This document shows, in pieces, positions 1 through 12,324 of a DNA stretch of 64,000 nucleotides. The notes under the pieces are model-generated. The model was not told where the DNA came from. It saw only the letters and a program-made list of their open reading frames with translations, and did not search any database. The position numbers and the translations under genes were made by a program. How positions within the stretch are numbered: position 1 is the stretch's first letter; each line of letters starts with the position of its first letter. Origin of the DNA: Oenanthe sinensis. Lineage: Eukaryota; Streptophyta; Magnoliopsida; Apiales; Apiaceae. The DNA lies in the NCBI GenBank assembly GCA_028671895.1, contig CM053795.1, forward strand, positions 16,141,501-16,205,500, given 5' to 3'.

Positions 1-274
1 AGATTAGGGATAAAATCATAAGAAGTATATATCATACACAGCGACCTCAATCATTGTTTTATTAATGTTGTTCTGGAATAAATACATCGTTAAAGTTTCA
101 ACTTTACCAACGTCAAAGTTGAACTATTTTTGTATTGGCACTTCTTACACCAATTAATATATAGTGTTTCTTCTTCCGATTTTAGCACTCAATATCTTTA
201 TTGCTTTGTAGAAAGTAAAGGTACTAAGTGCTGCCTAAGTTTGTCTATGTAGTGATTGATTATGAGAAATGCAG

Positions 275-612
275 GTACACACAGAATAAAAGGAAAGACA
301 TCTCGTTCTGCTCGCATGTTTCCTTTCAGGCGGTTATGGAATTCTGTACAATTTAAGAAGAAAGGCCGAACTTCAAAAAGGAAAATTGTAACTAGGTAAA
401 TTTTACCTGAAAATATATTTGTTGTTTAATACTCTTTTGTTCAGTTGTCTTGGGTTCTCAATAGGTTGTCAAGAGAAAGAAGGTTCTGTCGATATGGTAT
501 GCTAGGAAATTTCCAAAAATGAAAGCTCTAAATTTAAATCATATTTTCATTCAGATGTTCTAGGCTTGAATCTTTATCTATCTCCTTAGGGTGTACTATG
601 AGCGGAAAATAA
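275..612 (+). CDS. possible last three exons of an unidentified gene entering from the left edge
   Basis: Three short stretches can be joined through GT-AG junctions in one frame: 275-395, 465-496 and 590-612. The joined tail is very basic (many Arg and Lys, for example FKKKGRTSKRKIVTR) and ends ...RYGGCTMSGK followed by TAA at 610-612. The acceptors at 273-274, 463-464 and 588-589 and the donors at 396 and 497 are plausible, and the phases match (2, then 1). I do not recognise the protein. The upstream part would lie outside the window. It could equally be a chance set of open segments in AT-rich DNA; the main support is frame consistency and the basic composition. Confidence 0.33.
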
Positions 613-1269
613 ACATTTGTCTGTATACAAGTTGCGACAACCAGCAAACCTTTTTCTTTAATGCTGTCTTCTGTGGGTTTTTGAATAAGCAACTTGCTAC
701 AAAATTAATTTCTAATGCTTTGCATGTGCTGCAACATCTTTCTGCCATTCTTTTCTCAGCCGGAAAGCGAAGACATAATAGAACTAGGCAATGATCATTG
801 TATTAGTAGACATGGTGCTACAATATAATATTGTACTATGTCTAAAATCATTGCTATAGCTTTCTTTCCTGATTACTAGGGGTTGCAATAGACATAGGGC
901 AGGACATAAGATATTGATCATGTGAGTTATCCTATGTAGTGCTCGGTTAATATATAGCTTGTTTGTATTCTTGAAAGGTGAGTTGAGTTTGAAGTGCAAG
1001 TGTTCTGGTACTTTTTAGGTTTTTCAAGTGCTACATTGATGAATTGTATCTTGGAGGAACCTGATAATTAGTTTTATTGGAAGGTAAAATACAAATTATT
1101 ATATTTTTCATTTGTTGTTTTACTGAATATATATTTTTCAGTGATTAACAATATTAAATTTTACCATTATATACATGACAATGTAATGTAATATATTTAA
1201 GCAATGTAGAGTTGAACTTGTGAATACTGAATTTTTTTATCTGTAGTACCAGATGCAGATACAGCCTGA
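613..1269. other. intergenic, no gene seen
   Basis: AT-rich sequence downstream of the possible edge gene. I see no credible coding exon, repeat array or RNA gene here. Confidence 0.5.
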
Positions 1270-1435
1270 GGTGTTTGGCTAAGCTTATTTTGGAGAACTA
1301 AGTGCTTATTTTCGGGGGAAAAGTACACATTTATTTACTGTTTTTTGGAAATAAGTACTTATTTCTCAAAAACTTTGAGTACTTTTTTTCTGAAAATAAG
1401 TAATTATTTCTTGGAAATAAACTTAGTCAAACACC
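1270..1435. mobile_element. fold-back MITE with GGTGTTTG termini
   Basis: The left end GGTGTTTGGCTAAGCTTATT and the right end, read on the minus strand as GGTGTTTGACTAAGTTTATT, are imperfect terminal inverted repeats with two mismatches in 20. The interior is full of AAATAAGTACTTATTTCT-like palindromic pieces. There is no coding capacity. Ends of this form are common in small non-autonomous plant DNA transposons; a clear target-site duplication is not visible, so the superfamily is not assigned. Confidence 0.65.
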
Positions 1436-1834
1436 CCGGCTTTATAATATTTATTATTAAAGAAAAAGGAGTAATATATATTACACGTACACGTATATAA
1501 TAAAGACGCATTGGGAATCCCGGAGGTCCTCATGCTTTGATTAAAACTAATACGTTGTCGTATCATGTTTACTTTGTAACCTCGTTTTATAAGAATAATT
1601 GTTTTCATCCCACATGCAGTCGACAAAAATAAGAGACAGCCGCTCTCCCGCTTCTTGGGGCCCCAGAATTTACCCTTGGATCTAGAATCTACTTCTGGTA
1701 TTATATGGCTCACAACATGATTGGTTAATATGAGCGACCAAATGATTAGTGGTAGATGATGGGAATTATAGCTTTAATTTTAATACAGTCAGGCATGGTT
1801 TGTTCCACTATATAATTTAATTAATTCAAAGGTA

Positions 1835-2033
1835 CTCCCTTTAATTTAATAATAATATATAATTGAAATTTTTTTAAATTTTATATTGTTAAAAAATATA
1901 TATGATCTATTTTAAAATGTATTTTTTAGTTTTTTAAAATTATAAATGAATAATTTTTAAATTTTGATTAAAAATTAGTTAATTTGACTCTAAAAAAAAA
2001 TCAAAATGGATATCTAAATAGGGACGAAGGGAG
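1835..2033. mobile_element. Stowaway-like MITE
   Basis: About 199 bp flanked by TA on both sides, starting CTCCCT and ending AGGGACGAAGGGAG, the usual Stowaway (Tc1/mariner) signature. The interior is AT-rich with complementary halves. No ORF. Confidence 0.7.
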
Positions 2034-2340
2034 TAATTACCAAAGGGTGCTGACTACTATACGTGATGAAAGAGTTTCTAATATGATGATACATATGAGA
2101 GTTGTGGAAGAGTCTAAGATTCGCAAGTCATTACGCTAGCTTTGGTGGGTTCATGAGTGTTTACGTGCAAGCTAATGGATTGGAGGTGAGTTAAAATTAT
2201 GGAACTCGTTTGTGAGATAAGTCCCATCTCATAATTACTTCCTAAAGTTGAATACCAGCTTTTATAACCTCTACTTTATTTACAGTGGAGCAAAATTAGA
2301 ATTAGTGCTCACAGTAGAAACTAGACTATAGGTATACAAT

Positions 2341-3180
2341 AGGGGAGCGCGGTTCGGTTCGGTTCGGTTCGGTTGAGTTTTTGGTTAAAACCAGAACTGT
2401 AACCGCATATTTTCGATTTTAAAAATTAAAAACCGCAACCGCAACTGAACCATCGGTTTCGGTTTTAAAAAGACCGGTTCGGTTTTTACCGGTTTGGTTT
2501 CGGTTAAAAACCGGATAAAAAATGAAAAAGCATATAATTTAAATTATTATATATTTACATTCAAATATTTGAATCACATTTCGCATAATAACACTACAAA
2601 AAAAGATAAAAAACTGCAACAAGTTAAACTTACTGTAACATGTAAGAAATTTTAATGAATTTATATAAATTTTATATCATCAGAATCATGTCTTCTCATA
2701 CAAATATTCAAATATGCAACTCTATTAAACTATCGCATTTTTAATTGTGAAGTCAATCGGCATTGTATATACTAATCAGGGGATTTTCAACAGAATAGTT
2801 TACTTTAAACAATGAATCATGAATATGTATTGTGATTTATATTGCTTCATGTATAAGAGAGACAACTCTTGTATACAACTATAACTCAAAATTAATTTTA
2901 GATTTTTCTGATAGAGTCTAAATGATGTGGTTTTATATAATTAACTTTAGGAAATTTTCTAAAGATAACGGTAGATACCTTTTATCATATATATATATAT
3001 ATATAATAAATTTATTTATTTTAATTATCGGTTCGGTTCAGTTTTTTTCGTTTCGGTTTTAACATATAACTGGAACCGGAACTAATCAATCGGTTCGGTT
3101 TTTTATTTTTCGATTTCGGTTTAATTTTTTCCGGTTTCGGTTCGGTTTCGGTTCTTATTCGATTTTTTGTTCACCCCTGG
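2341..3180. mobile_element. 840-bp CGGTTCGG-rich repeat, probable non-autonomous hAT-type element
   Basis: The element begins AGGGGAGCGCGGTTCGGTTC and ends TTTTTGTTCACCCCTGG. Both ends are dense in CGGTTCGG and GGTTTCGG repeats, and the middle is AT-rich without a coding region. It is flanked by TATACAAT (2333-2340) and TATACACT (3181-3188), an 8-bp duplication with one mismatch, which suits hAT insertion. The termini AGGGG/CCCCT are short and the two ends are not perfect inverted repeats. Confidence 0.6.
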
Positions 3181-3559
3181 TATACACTACCATCTCCTTC
3201 AAAAACACACTCCTTAATTATTAGTATATATTTATATATGTGTGTGCAAATACTGTATATTAACTAGTTTGTTTAATCCGTTAATATCTACTAAAATTTC
3301 TTGTAGATATACAATTTGTTTCTTCTTACATGATAATACCATAAATTCACCTGAAAATGTAGCTAGACAGAGATCAGAGTGAAAATAATCACCTTAATAT
3401 TTACAAATCTAAATATTAAACTTTAGATTGCTTGTAAAAGTGCACAGAAAAGTAAGAAATATGAATCTCATTAGGCACACGACTACAACATTAGAGACAT
3501 CAGAATAATTAGCTACTACTAGCTTATTATTAGGTAAATCGATATTTATATAGACGGAT

Positions 3560-5575
3560 TCAAGGAATTAAATTAGCCGAGAAGGCTTCGAGAAAATCGA
3601 TCCAATTCTCATCATCATCTTCAAGATCTCCATGATTGTCAACACCAATATGGTTCCAGTCATTTATCATCTGCCCTCCCTTCTCACTTTCATAACTGTT
3701 CTTCGCAAATCTCCCTCTGATTCTTGGTCGACTATCAGCTAATGTCTTCCTGCATACATACTGTTTCACAATATATCGCCAATAATTAAATTCAAGAAGT
3801 ATTATTGGTTGCATAAATTCAAGCATGCCGTTCTATTCGATCGCTTAAAAACAAAATAATCTGTTAGTATTATTGACGTAATGTGAAGAGTCCTGGACCA
3901 AATTCAGAAGCAATATCACTGTTGAGACATGTACATACTGACACACACGGTGGTGAAGCCAGAAGGTGATGAGTTACTTGAAATCGATCTTACATCAACT
4001 TTCAGATGACAAGTCATTGTCATTCAAGAAACATCCTTGATCCTTATTGTTTTTACTACTCACTTCTAGATCCCAATCAAAATTACTTAGTTTTTGCGAC
4101 ACTCCTTTAACAGTACTCCATCAATTTTATTATAAAGTTTTACAAGTTTGCCAACAAATCCCTGGCACTCATCTTCAATCGGTAACAAATAATTGAGGTT
4201 TCAAAGTGTTTTGGGGCATGATTTTGTGCAATATTTAAATCAAATGAGTTTGTGCGAGTGTTTTGAAAGATTAGAAATATTTAGCAATTGATTAATTAGT
4301 TGATTTTAAATCCTCAGTAATTAAATAACTAATTTACAGTTAACTGGATTTTTTTATTGATATGCATGAAGTGCTAATTATACGCGTGGAAGTAATGTAT
4401 ATGGAATTGAAAGTAATGTAGTTACCTTTATTTTCTTGTTGAAATTTCTCTGGTGGCGCTTGTTTCTGTATTTCTCAATTTTCTCTCTTTTTTCTTCGGG
4501 ACTGTACTTGCATGCTTTAGCGGTCATACACTCAATAATGCTGCTCTCATTTGATAATGGACTGTCTGATCTATAGTGCTGTTGTACCATGTTAATTCTC
4601 TGTCATATCAAGTCGAAAACATGTGTGTTTTTCATTAATAAAAAGGTAGCACCTTCAGTAAATAACATAAAAACACCAATATTACTTGGTTAGCATGGTA
4701 AAATTATGTGCAAAAGATTAATTGTGCTTGTATGTGCTTTTCTACTATAACCATATGATTAAGTAAATGAGTTAATTAATTATATGCCATGCAAATCTAA
4801 TATAATATAGAATTGATGATATATATAGTTTTATGTTGTCAAATCTGGTTGTCATTATCATCAACAGCAGCAATATCAACAATAGGACCATAGATGCAGT
4901 TACATGCACCCACTACATGTTATGATTACACTAAGACCACATATACTGAAACAAGGCAAGAGGGTTTTATCAACTTGATTCGAAACACTTTTCCAGTTAT
5001 GGACTAGTTAGAAATTTCAGAACTCTTCCGAATAAACTTCATATATCACTTTATTAACGGTATGATCATTGTAGACTTAGAATTTCAAGGACATGCAACA
5101 ATCCGTTTACGAAAATTAGGAATATCTTATTTCTTCAAGTGCTCGAAATTAAGTAAAACGTCGTTACCTCCAAATCGCCTGTGCTGAACGCCTTTCTCAC
5201 CGGACTAGAATTCGGGTTTAACTGAGCGAGCTGTTGATGATACTGGAACCCGTTAAAATTATTATGAAACGAGTGACTACTGACACTCCTCTTCATGATA
5301 TAATCATTGGGAGGTTGAGGCTCATAACTAGTGAGTGAAGTGGGAGAGCCATAACTACTGCACCCACCACTACTAGTAGTATAGTTACAAAGTTCTTGTT
5401 TCATCATCAATGCAGCTGAGACAGAGTCATAGTCATTGTTTGGAATCATGAGGCTATCAAATTGAAGAGGAGACACCTGAGAATGCCCAATAAAGTCCCC
5501 TGGATAAGGGTAGGACAGGTCATTACAGGTGCTGCTGCTATAGCTGTTATAACTGGAGTTGTTATATCCATACAT
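3560..5575 (-). CDS. CCT-motif family transcriptional regulator (three exons)
   Basis: Exons on the minus strand are 5575-5168, 4599-4426 and 3760-3560, all joined in phase 0, giving about 260 residues from the ATG at 5575. The N-terminal exon is rich in Ser, Tyr, Asn and Gln (MYGYNNSSYNSYSSS...). The CCT motif spans the second intron: KYRNKRHQRNFNKKIK from exon 2 continues as YVCRKTLADSRPRIRGRFAK in exon 3, followed by an acidic tail (DLEDDDENWIDFLEAF). A single CCT motif without B-box or response-regulator domain places it in the plant CMF group (ASML2/CIL-like), nuclear proteins that affect transcription of sugar, flowering or plastid genes. The exact ortholog is not determined. An upstream in-frame stretch to 5635 lacks ATG and was not used. 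Confidence 0.85.
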
Positions 5576-6302
5576 GGCGTGTTGTGTTTTGAGTATGAAA
5601 GTGAGACAAGTGGTGAGGATGATGTGAATGAGCAAGAGTCTTCTACTCGGTACTTAAATGATTTTGGAGCCGCCTAGTGAGGTGAATGATGACGTCAGAT
5701 GTTGTTAGTGAGGAGGAGGAGGAGGGGTTGACTTCACTTTATTTGCTGGGGCCTAGCTTAAAAACACAATTTGTCCTTCAAAGATCCCCTCTGTTGTAAT
5801 TTATTTTATATAAAATATAATAGGATATAATCAATATATATTATATAAGATATTTATGCTACATTACTTCCAGTTGTCTTTAATTAAAAATCACACATCT
5901 TAAAATATCATTAGTTGTATAATATTAAATTATTAGTATTTTTAAAAGATATTAGATTTAAATATATTTTTGATGTGCTATTTTTATTATTGTATTTTTT
6001 TTGCATATCGCTAATTGTGATTAATAAATAATAATATAATATAATGTTATCGTTAAGAATTGATTTTAAATCTTTGCTAATATTTTGATCATTTTAAGTT
6101 ATTACATCTTTACTAGTATGGTAATATTTATATCTTTATAAATAACTATATACTATTATATAATTGTTAGAAATTTATCCCTAAAATTTTATATTATTTA
6201 AAAATTTAAATTATTATATAATATTATAATTTTTAAAAATTGATTTCTACACCTTTAGTATAAAATTCATTTATTATATATAGAGAGAAAAAGAGAATTT
6301 TA
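5576..6302. other. upstream region of the CCT gene, no further gene
   Basis: Contains the probable leader of the CCT gene (GA-rich on +, including GAGGAGGAGGAGG near 5709-5724), then about 500 bp of AT-rich DNA with no recognisable feature. Confidence 0.5.
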
Positions 6303-7100
6303 CTCAAATGAGAAATAAATAAAATGAGAAATAAGACATGACTAGCCCAACCTACATAAAATAAAACACAACCTGCACATTCACACCCACCGGCTCCGCG
6401 CGTATTTCCCGGCTCATGTTTACTGTTTTGATGCGTAATTTGATTATACATTTACTCTTAATAATTTATATTTTTAATTTTACATAATAAATATAAATAA
6501 ATAAAATTATATTATAAAAATAAATAATTCATATTATATAAATCAGTATTTAATATTATAAAAATCAGTATTTAATTTCATTACACTTGATAATTTATGT
6601 TTTTAATTTTAAATAATAAATGTAATCGATATTTTTTTATTAAAATAAATTATATAATAAAAATCAGTAGCTCATATTACATAAATAAATATTTAATATT
6701 ATAAAAACCAGTATTTAATGTAATAGAAATCACTAAATTATATCACAGAAATCAATATTTAATATTACAGAAATCAAGATTTAATATTACAAAAATCGCT
6801 AAATTTTATATGTTGAGTTCATAAAAATAATGGAGGTCACCAAAAAAATGAAAATCATCCGAATATAGCACATATGGTATAGGAAATTGATCCTTAGGAG
6901 ATGGAGAAAGATATGGTGAAATTAGATTTTAAAAAAAGTTCATCAATTAACGGGAAAAATTAAATTTAAAACGGAGAGAATTAAGTTGGTTGTGTGTGTG
7001 AAAGTGCATTTAATTTGTGTGTGAGTGCACTTATGGACCACTAGATTAAAATTGGATATGTGGCTAAGATCTTATTTCTTATTTCTCATTTCTCATTTGA
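6303..7100. mobile_element. about 800-bp fold-back element
   Basis: The left end TCAAATGAGAAATAAATAAA and the right end, read on the minus strand as TCAAATGAGAAATGAGAAAT, form terminal inverted repeats of about 30 bp built from GAGAAATAA units. The interior holds several imperfect copies of AATCAGTATTTAATATTA around 6545-6795. No coding capacity. Target duplication not resolved. Confidence 0.5.
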
Positions 7101-7131
7101 TTATTAGTCTATATTATATGTGTGTGTGTGT

Positions 7132-7512
7132 GTTATAAAAGACAGCGACTAATCGGGATTAATTGATGATTAATCGTTGTTCAGTGACTTTCCGAAATGA
7201 TTTTATACTAATTCGATTTAAAAATGTTTTTCATAAAAATCGGTCAAAATTGGATTAATTGGTCAAAAATCGGAATTAATTGGTCAAAATTTAGAAAATA
7301 TATATTTAAATTATTTTATAATAAATTCAATTATTTAACTTGTAAATTTGTTCTCTCTTACTTTAAAATTTTATTATATAGTTTATTAAATCTATATTAT
7401 GTATAGAAAATAATAATATAAAATTGATCCCGATTAGTGATTCGATTAATTATTCCGATTAATCCATATTCGATGCCTTTACCGAATAATTCCGATTCCC
7501 ACTTTTTATAAC
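7132..7512. mobile_element. possible small DNA element with GTTATAAAA ends
   Basis: Starts GTTATAAAAG and ends TTTTTATAAC, with sub-terminal ATCGGGATTAATT / CCGATTAATCC motifs inside both ends and repeated GGATTAATTGGTCAAAA units in the middle. No ORF of note. The short inverted ends make this tentative. Confidence 0.4.
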
Positions 7513-7542
7513 ATAGATATATACATAGGGTCTTGTTGTAGT

Positions 7543-7758
7543 GAGAATTTCTTAAAATGAGAACTCCCGTGAGAACCGGTGATTTCATGCCAATGGAAAA
7601 TTTGAAGTTTGTTAATAAATCATTTAATGTAAAATGAGAATTTCAAATTTGATAAATGGGTGATTTAATATAAATGAAAATTTTTAAATTTAACACAAAT
7701 CACCGGTATTAATTATGAAAATCAATAGTTATCGCGGTTTTCATTTTAAGAAGTTCTC
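7543..7758. mobile_element. 216-bp MITE with nested inverted repeats
   Basis: The left arm GAGAATTTCTTAAAATGA (7543-7560) matches the inverted right arm (7741-7758) at 17 of 18 positions. A second pair, ACCGGTGATTT, lies inside in inverted orientation (near 7576 and 7697). No coding capacity. Confidence 0.6.
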
Positions 7759-8700
7759 ATTTGAGCAAATATCTAGGAGTTAGTGAGAAACTTCCTACTT
7801 GAATGACTGATGAATCAATTCCTATTTTTTAAAAACTTGATTAACAAATAATTGTAGAAGACTACCAAACATACAAAAACTCATAAAACACCGAAAATAA
7901 TTGCAAAATAAAAAAATATTATAAAATATACAAAAAAATATAGAACACTAATGATGAACAGTGTTTTGTAATTTTGTGTTAAATATTTTTCTATGTTATA
8001 TAATTTTTTTTATTTGTTTTGTGATTTTTTTTTATATTTTGTAGTTTTTTATATGTCTAACAATTTTTTCACATATTCTGTAATTATATTTGTAATATAA
8101 AATTAAATTTTAAAATATATACATATTTCGAATAACAAATATAAAACACGCTTATAAATAAGGTAGTGGGTATCCCAGAGGAAGATCGACACAGAAGGTC
8201 AGAACCCAGAAGGCACTTTTTAATTTGTTGTGGTCCTTGGTATCTATGGTATGCAGTTAAAATCTGTTTGTAACACACTTTCATACCCAACTCCCATTAC
8301 ACAATAGATACTCATAATAATAATAATAAGTTATAATTAGTTTCCAAGAAAGAAACATAATAACATTCAATTACGTTCGTGTGATGAGGGGAGCATAAAA
8401 TTACATAATTAGCTAAGTATGTAATTACTTTATTTAGGTTAATTATTAAGCTGCCGAAATTCCAAATTTAGATTGAAAAGGTAAGATGCCCACTATTAAT
8501 AGTTGTTCAGGAGTTGGGGTGATCCGCATAGTAATTATACGAGCATTCCACCAATTATGCTAAAAGAGTGTTATTATCATGGCTTGTAAGGTCTTTAACG
8601 TATGCTGAGTTGGGCATCAATCTTATCTCCGAAGTAAAAAAATTTCCATTTGATAAGAGTAAAACACAAAAGAAATAGGCATGATGATATATATACAGAA
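7759..8700. other. AT-rich intergenic stretch
   Basis: Nothing firm is visible. A less AT-rich patch at about 8160-8295 looks different from its surroundings, but no gene, SINE box pair or repeat end could be supported. Confidence 0.4.
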
Positions 8701-8719
8701 AAGTAAGGATAACAAATGC

Positions 8720-9116
8720 GGTTTATTGAAATGGATGATCTAAAAATATTGATCGGTTATCAATCTAGCTCATTGGTTAATTAAAGTCATAAAATCGACG
8801 GTCGATTTAAACTTTGTCAATAATAATAAATTGATCGGGTTTAAAGAACATAACCGATTAACCCACTCGATCGGTTATATTACTTGACATCGGGTAAAAA
8901 GTGAGAAATGGGGTTCATTTTAAACACAGGTGTTGCCTCATGTGTATCAAAACTAATCGCACGTCGATGGTTATGGATAAAATCAACTACCTTTGCATCA
9001 AGTTAAAACTTTAACGGTTGGTTTTACACCATAATCAACCGATGTGACAAAATAACCGGCTGGTTAAAATCGACGGACATGTTGAAGAAGACGGTCGATT
9101 TTCTTTTATTCTAGTG
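8720..9116. mobile_element. possible right end of a CACTA-type transposon
   Basis: The region carries many short motifs of the type CGGTCGATTTT, GATCGGTTA and AACCGATTA in both orientations, like the sub-terminal repeats of En/Spm elements. On the minus strand it begins CACTAGAATAAAAGAAAA at 9116, close to CACTA termini. No matching left end or 3-bp duplication was found, so the extent is a guess. Confidence 0.3.
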
Positions 9117-9361
9117 CTCCCTCCGTCCCGTAATATTAGACACTTTTGTAAAAATATTTGTCTCATAATAATTATTCATTTCTATTTTCAATGTAAAAAA
9201 AATCATACTTACATTTTTTTCTTGTCATTTCCAATATAAAACTTATTTTATTCAGTATAAAATAGACATGATAAATATGATACACACAAAAAATTATTAT
9301 ACAACTAACTTTTCTTAATATATATTATTTTTCTAAAAGAAATTATTAATATGGGACGTAT
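9117..9361. mobile_element. Stowaway-like MITE, degenerate right end
   Basis: Starts CTCCCTCCGTCCCGTAATAT, the canonical Stowaway head, and ends in a weakened TATGGGACGTA. The interior is AT-rich. It directly abuts the CACTA-like end at 9116. Confidence 0.55.
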
Positions 9362-11556
9362 ATTATTGGAATTAGGATATTGGGAAACACCCATTACAAC
9401 TGTAAAAACATGGATATGATTCAAGTAAAAAAAATACTTACTCAACAATTCCCGTCTTTCTTATTGGATGACGAAACATAAATTTTATTCGAAATCCTAT
9501 ATTTGCGGCCTCGGAACGAATACACATTATATCATAGTACCACGGATCACTTGATTTTTTCAGCTTTTTGTTTGGATTTAAATTCTTTTAATACAAAGAA
9601 AAAACTATATCTTTGAATAAGTTTTCAGTATCTTACTTTCATAAAACTTATAATTAACATTATAAAAACAATGTAATACACTCATAATTATGCGTGAAAA
9701 CCACATTTTTACATGAATACGTTTCTATATATAGGATAAAGTCGATGCATGTACTTAAGGGTATAAGCCCTTTAGTATATAAGCTTATGCTTGTAGAGTC
9801 AGATTTACACAGCTCGTCAGCTCTCCTATAGAGCAAAATGTCAGTTTATCACTCAAGCGGTAAGGGTGAGTGCGAGATTTTGTGATTCCTGCTTAGGCAC
9901 ACATCACACCCAACTATAAACATGCGTATCTGAAACCTAAATTACTGCACACAGGGGGTACAAGTAGCTGAATACATCGAGATAACGTCAGAGAGATGGC
10001 CAAGAATGAAAATGAGAGGAGGTTGTAAATTAGCAGTTCCACTTGTTAATTTCAAATATTTGAGTCTAATAAATTTACGTTAAAGTTGATTTTTCTACGA
10101 AAAATGACGAAATTAATCCCAATTATAAGATCTTAAAGAAGCCTGTAATTACTCAACCCGTCCCTCTAAAATTCTTACGTACAACTCCAAGTCACAACTC
10201 ACAAAACATGCAAATTGCATAACACCGAGACTAGGGGACCCCTAACGCATATTCTGTCCATTAACATAAAAGTGCTTGAGAATCATCAATATCACTTCAT
10301 CGGAAGTGTGCACAGTATATCGATCTGTTGTTATGAAAAGAAATTCAAATAAAATGCATGATTGAATTTTAGACATTATGCATTTTACAATTCACCAACA
10401 GTAAGTGTAATATATATGCTGTGCATGTTTCGATCATCGGTTGGTCAATGCAACTGCCAAAGAGTTTAGGAACCAATGAAGAACCAATTTTTTGTAGGCA
10501 TGAGTTATATATATTACTCACCTTTCTAGAACAATAATAATGGATGTCAATTAATTATATTATTATAACCTGAACATTTGGTGTACTCAATAATACTGGG
10601 AAAGATTGCAACAGTTTTGTTGTTGCGTACCCGTATCAATGTTGAATAAACAGTTGCAATCTACGACGAGCTGGTCCTCTTTGTCTCGTTGACTTTGATT
10701 GGCTTAGCATCCTCCTATTTTTTTTCTTTAAATATTATTTTACATGAATACTAATTTTGAATGTTAAATTAATTTTAATTAAAAAATAAAAATTAAATTT
10801 AAAAGAATAATGTTTTCGAAAATAATCTCGTTAACATACTTAGAATTAGAACCGTTTTTAATATACATATATATAGTGACATTTTAATAAATATTAAATT
10901 CAAACCTACAATATTTGAACCCCATATATGTATTCGAAATCCTACATTTGTACTCGAAAATTTTCTAATTTCAAGCGATGAGCTTATCCTCACAAGCATT
11001 TTTAATATCCACCACTTTAATTTAATTTTATAGAAAGTAATTAGAATAAATACCACAAACTATAACTATTGGAAGTTTAAAGATTAAAAATCTTGCAGAC
11101 AAACCTAACTTATAAGTCTCCCGATATTTATATTCTCGATCGAAATAAAATGTTTCGAAACAGTAAAATTAAAGAGAAGCGTAGAAAACAGGCAAGTATA
11201 TGCATATAGGGCATGGTAAATAATAAGTGGCTATATATCCTAGTCGAAGAAAACGATGCTGCTTTACTGGTTGCGAACATGGAAAAATGTAGTGGGTGGG
11301 CAAATTACATACGGGATTTGGTCCCTCACCAGCGATTTTTAACAACTATCTATTCAGGTTTTTTTATATTGGATTGGAAAAAATCTTAAGAACTAATCCT
11401 GGATCGCGGATAAGATAACGTAGTTCTCTTCATTTATATAAAAACCTAATAAAAAATCGTGGATAGATGGTTTCAGACAATCACATGGTCAGGGGACGTG
11501 GACTCATTGTATATATACACATAATAGCGGGTGTGAAGATCGAGTAATAAGTACTA
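9362..11556. other. 2.2 kb intergenic, no gene seen
   Basis: I see no coding exon, tRNA or clear transposon end. Open frames here are short and lack any recognisable protein pattern. Confidence 0.45.
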
Positions 11557-11812
11557 CTCCCGCCGTCCCACCCAATTGTTTACAATTGAGTTGTACACGA
11601 AGATTAAGAAAATATATGTGATAATGGTGAAAAGTAAGGATATTGGGTGAAGTGGTGTGACCAATCATGTATAAAGTGAGTATAGTGGAGGAAAGTAGTG
11701 GATGTTGTTGATTTTTATATTATTAAATTTTATTATTTTTGATAAGTTTTGAAATATAAAGAATTGAGAGGAATATTTTAAAAGGGAAACTGTAAAGAAA
11801 TGGATGAGAGAA
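11557..11812. mobile_element. Stowaway-like MITE
   Basis: Begins after TA with CTCCCGCCGTCCCACCCAAT followed by TGTTTACA. The right side TGTAAAGAAATGGATGAGAG is the inverted, decayed counterpart. No ORF. Confidence 0.5.
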
Positions 11813-12102
11813 GACTGCTAAACTTTAAAGGACGATTTATACATAAATAATGGAAAGTTAGAAACTTGCCTTGTGATCCCCCTATATATTGACTCCTGGC
11901 TTGTGCTTTTGGCCAAATATTAATTTCCTAGCAAACTTAAACAGTCTCACCACTATTGAGTGACCAGTATTGAGAGCAGTGAGTACTAGTCATGTGTTTC
12001 GCATATTTATACGAGTATATTAACTCCCGGAATCGCAAATTCTTATATATAATTATATGTGCATGTATTAGCTTTTTGGTTAGTCATGCTAAGTAATTAG
12101 TA

Positions 12103-12324
12103 CTTCCGCGGTCCCCTTTATGGTTGTTTTTTTTAGTTTTTTACGTGTATTTTAACATACATAAAAAAATATAATTACATAAATTATTTATCAATTTTTT
12201 GAAATAAAATTTTGATATTTAAATATTTATTTAAAGAAAAATCGAAAAATAATTTATAAAATAATATTTTTTAGACACGTTAAAATACACGTAAAGAGTA
12301 AAAAGGACAATTAAAAAAAGGAAG
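12103..12324. mobile_element. Stowaway-like MITE
   Basis: TA-flanked element starting CTTCCGCGGTCCCCTTTA and ending AAAAAGGAAG. Inside, TTTTTTACGTGTATTTTAAC on the left pairs with TTAAAATACACGTAAAG on the right, so the whole can fold into a long hairpin. Confidence 0.65.

Noticed and set aside
8084..8290. Minus-strand frame and possible SINE-like GGGTTCTGACC box
   Set aside because: No A box at the right distance, no target duplication, and no recognisable protein.
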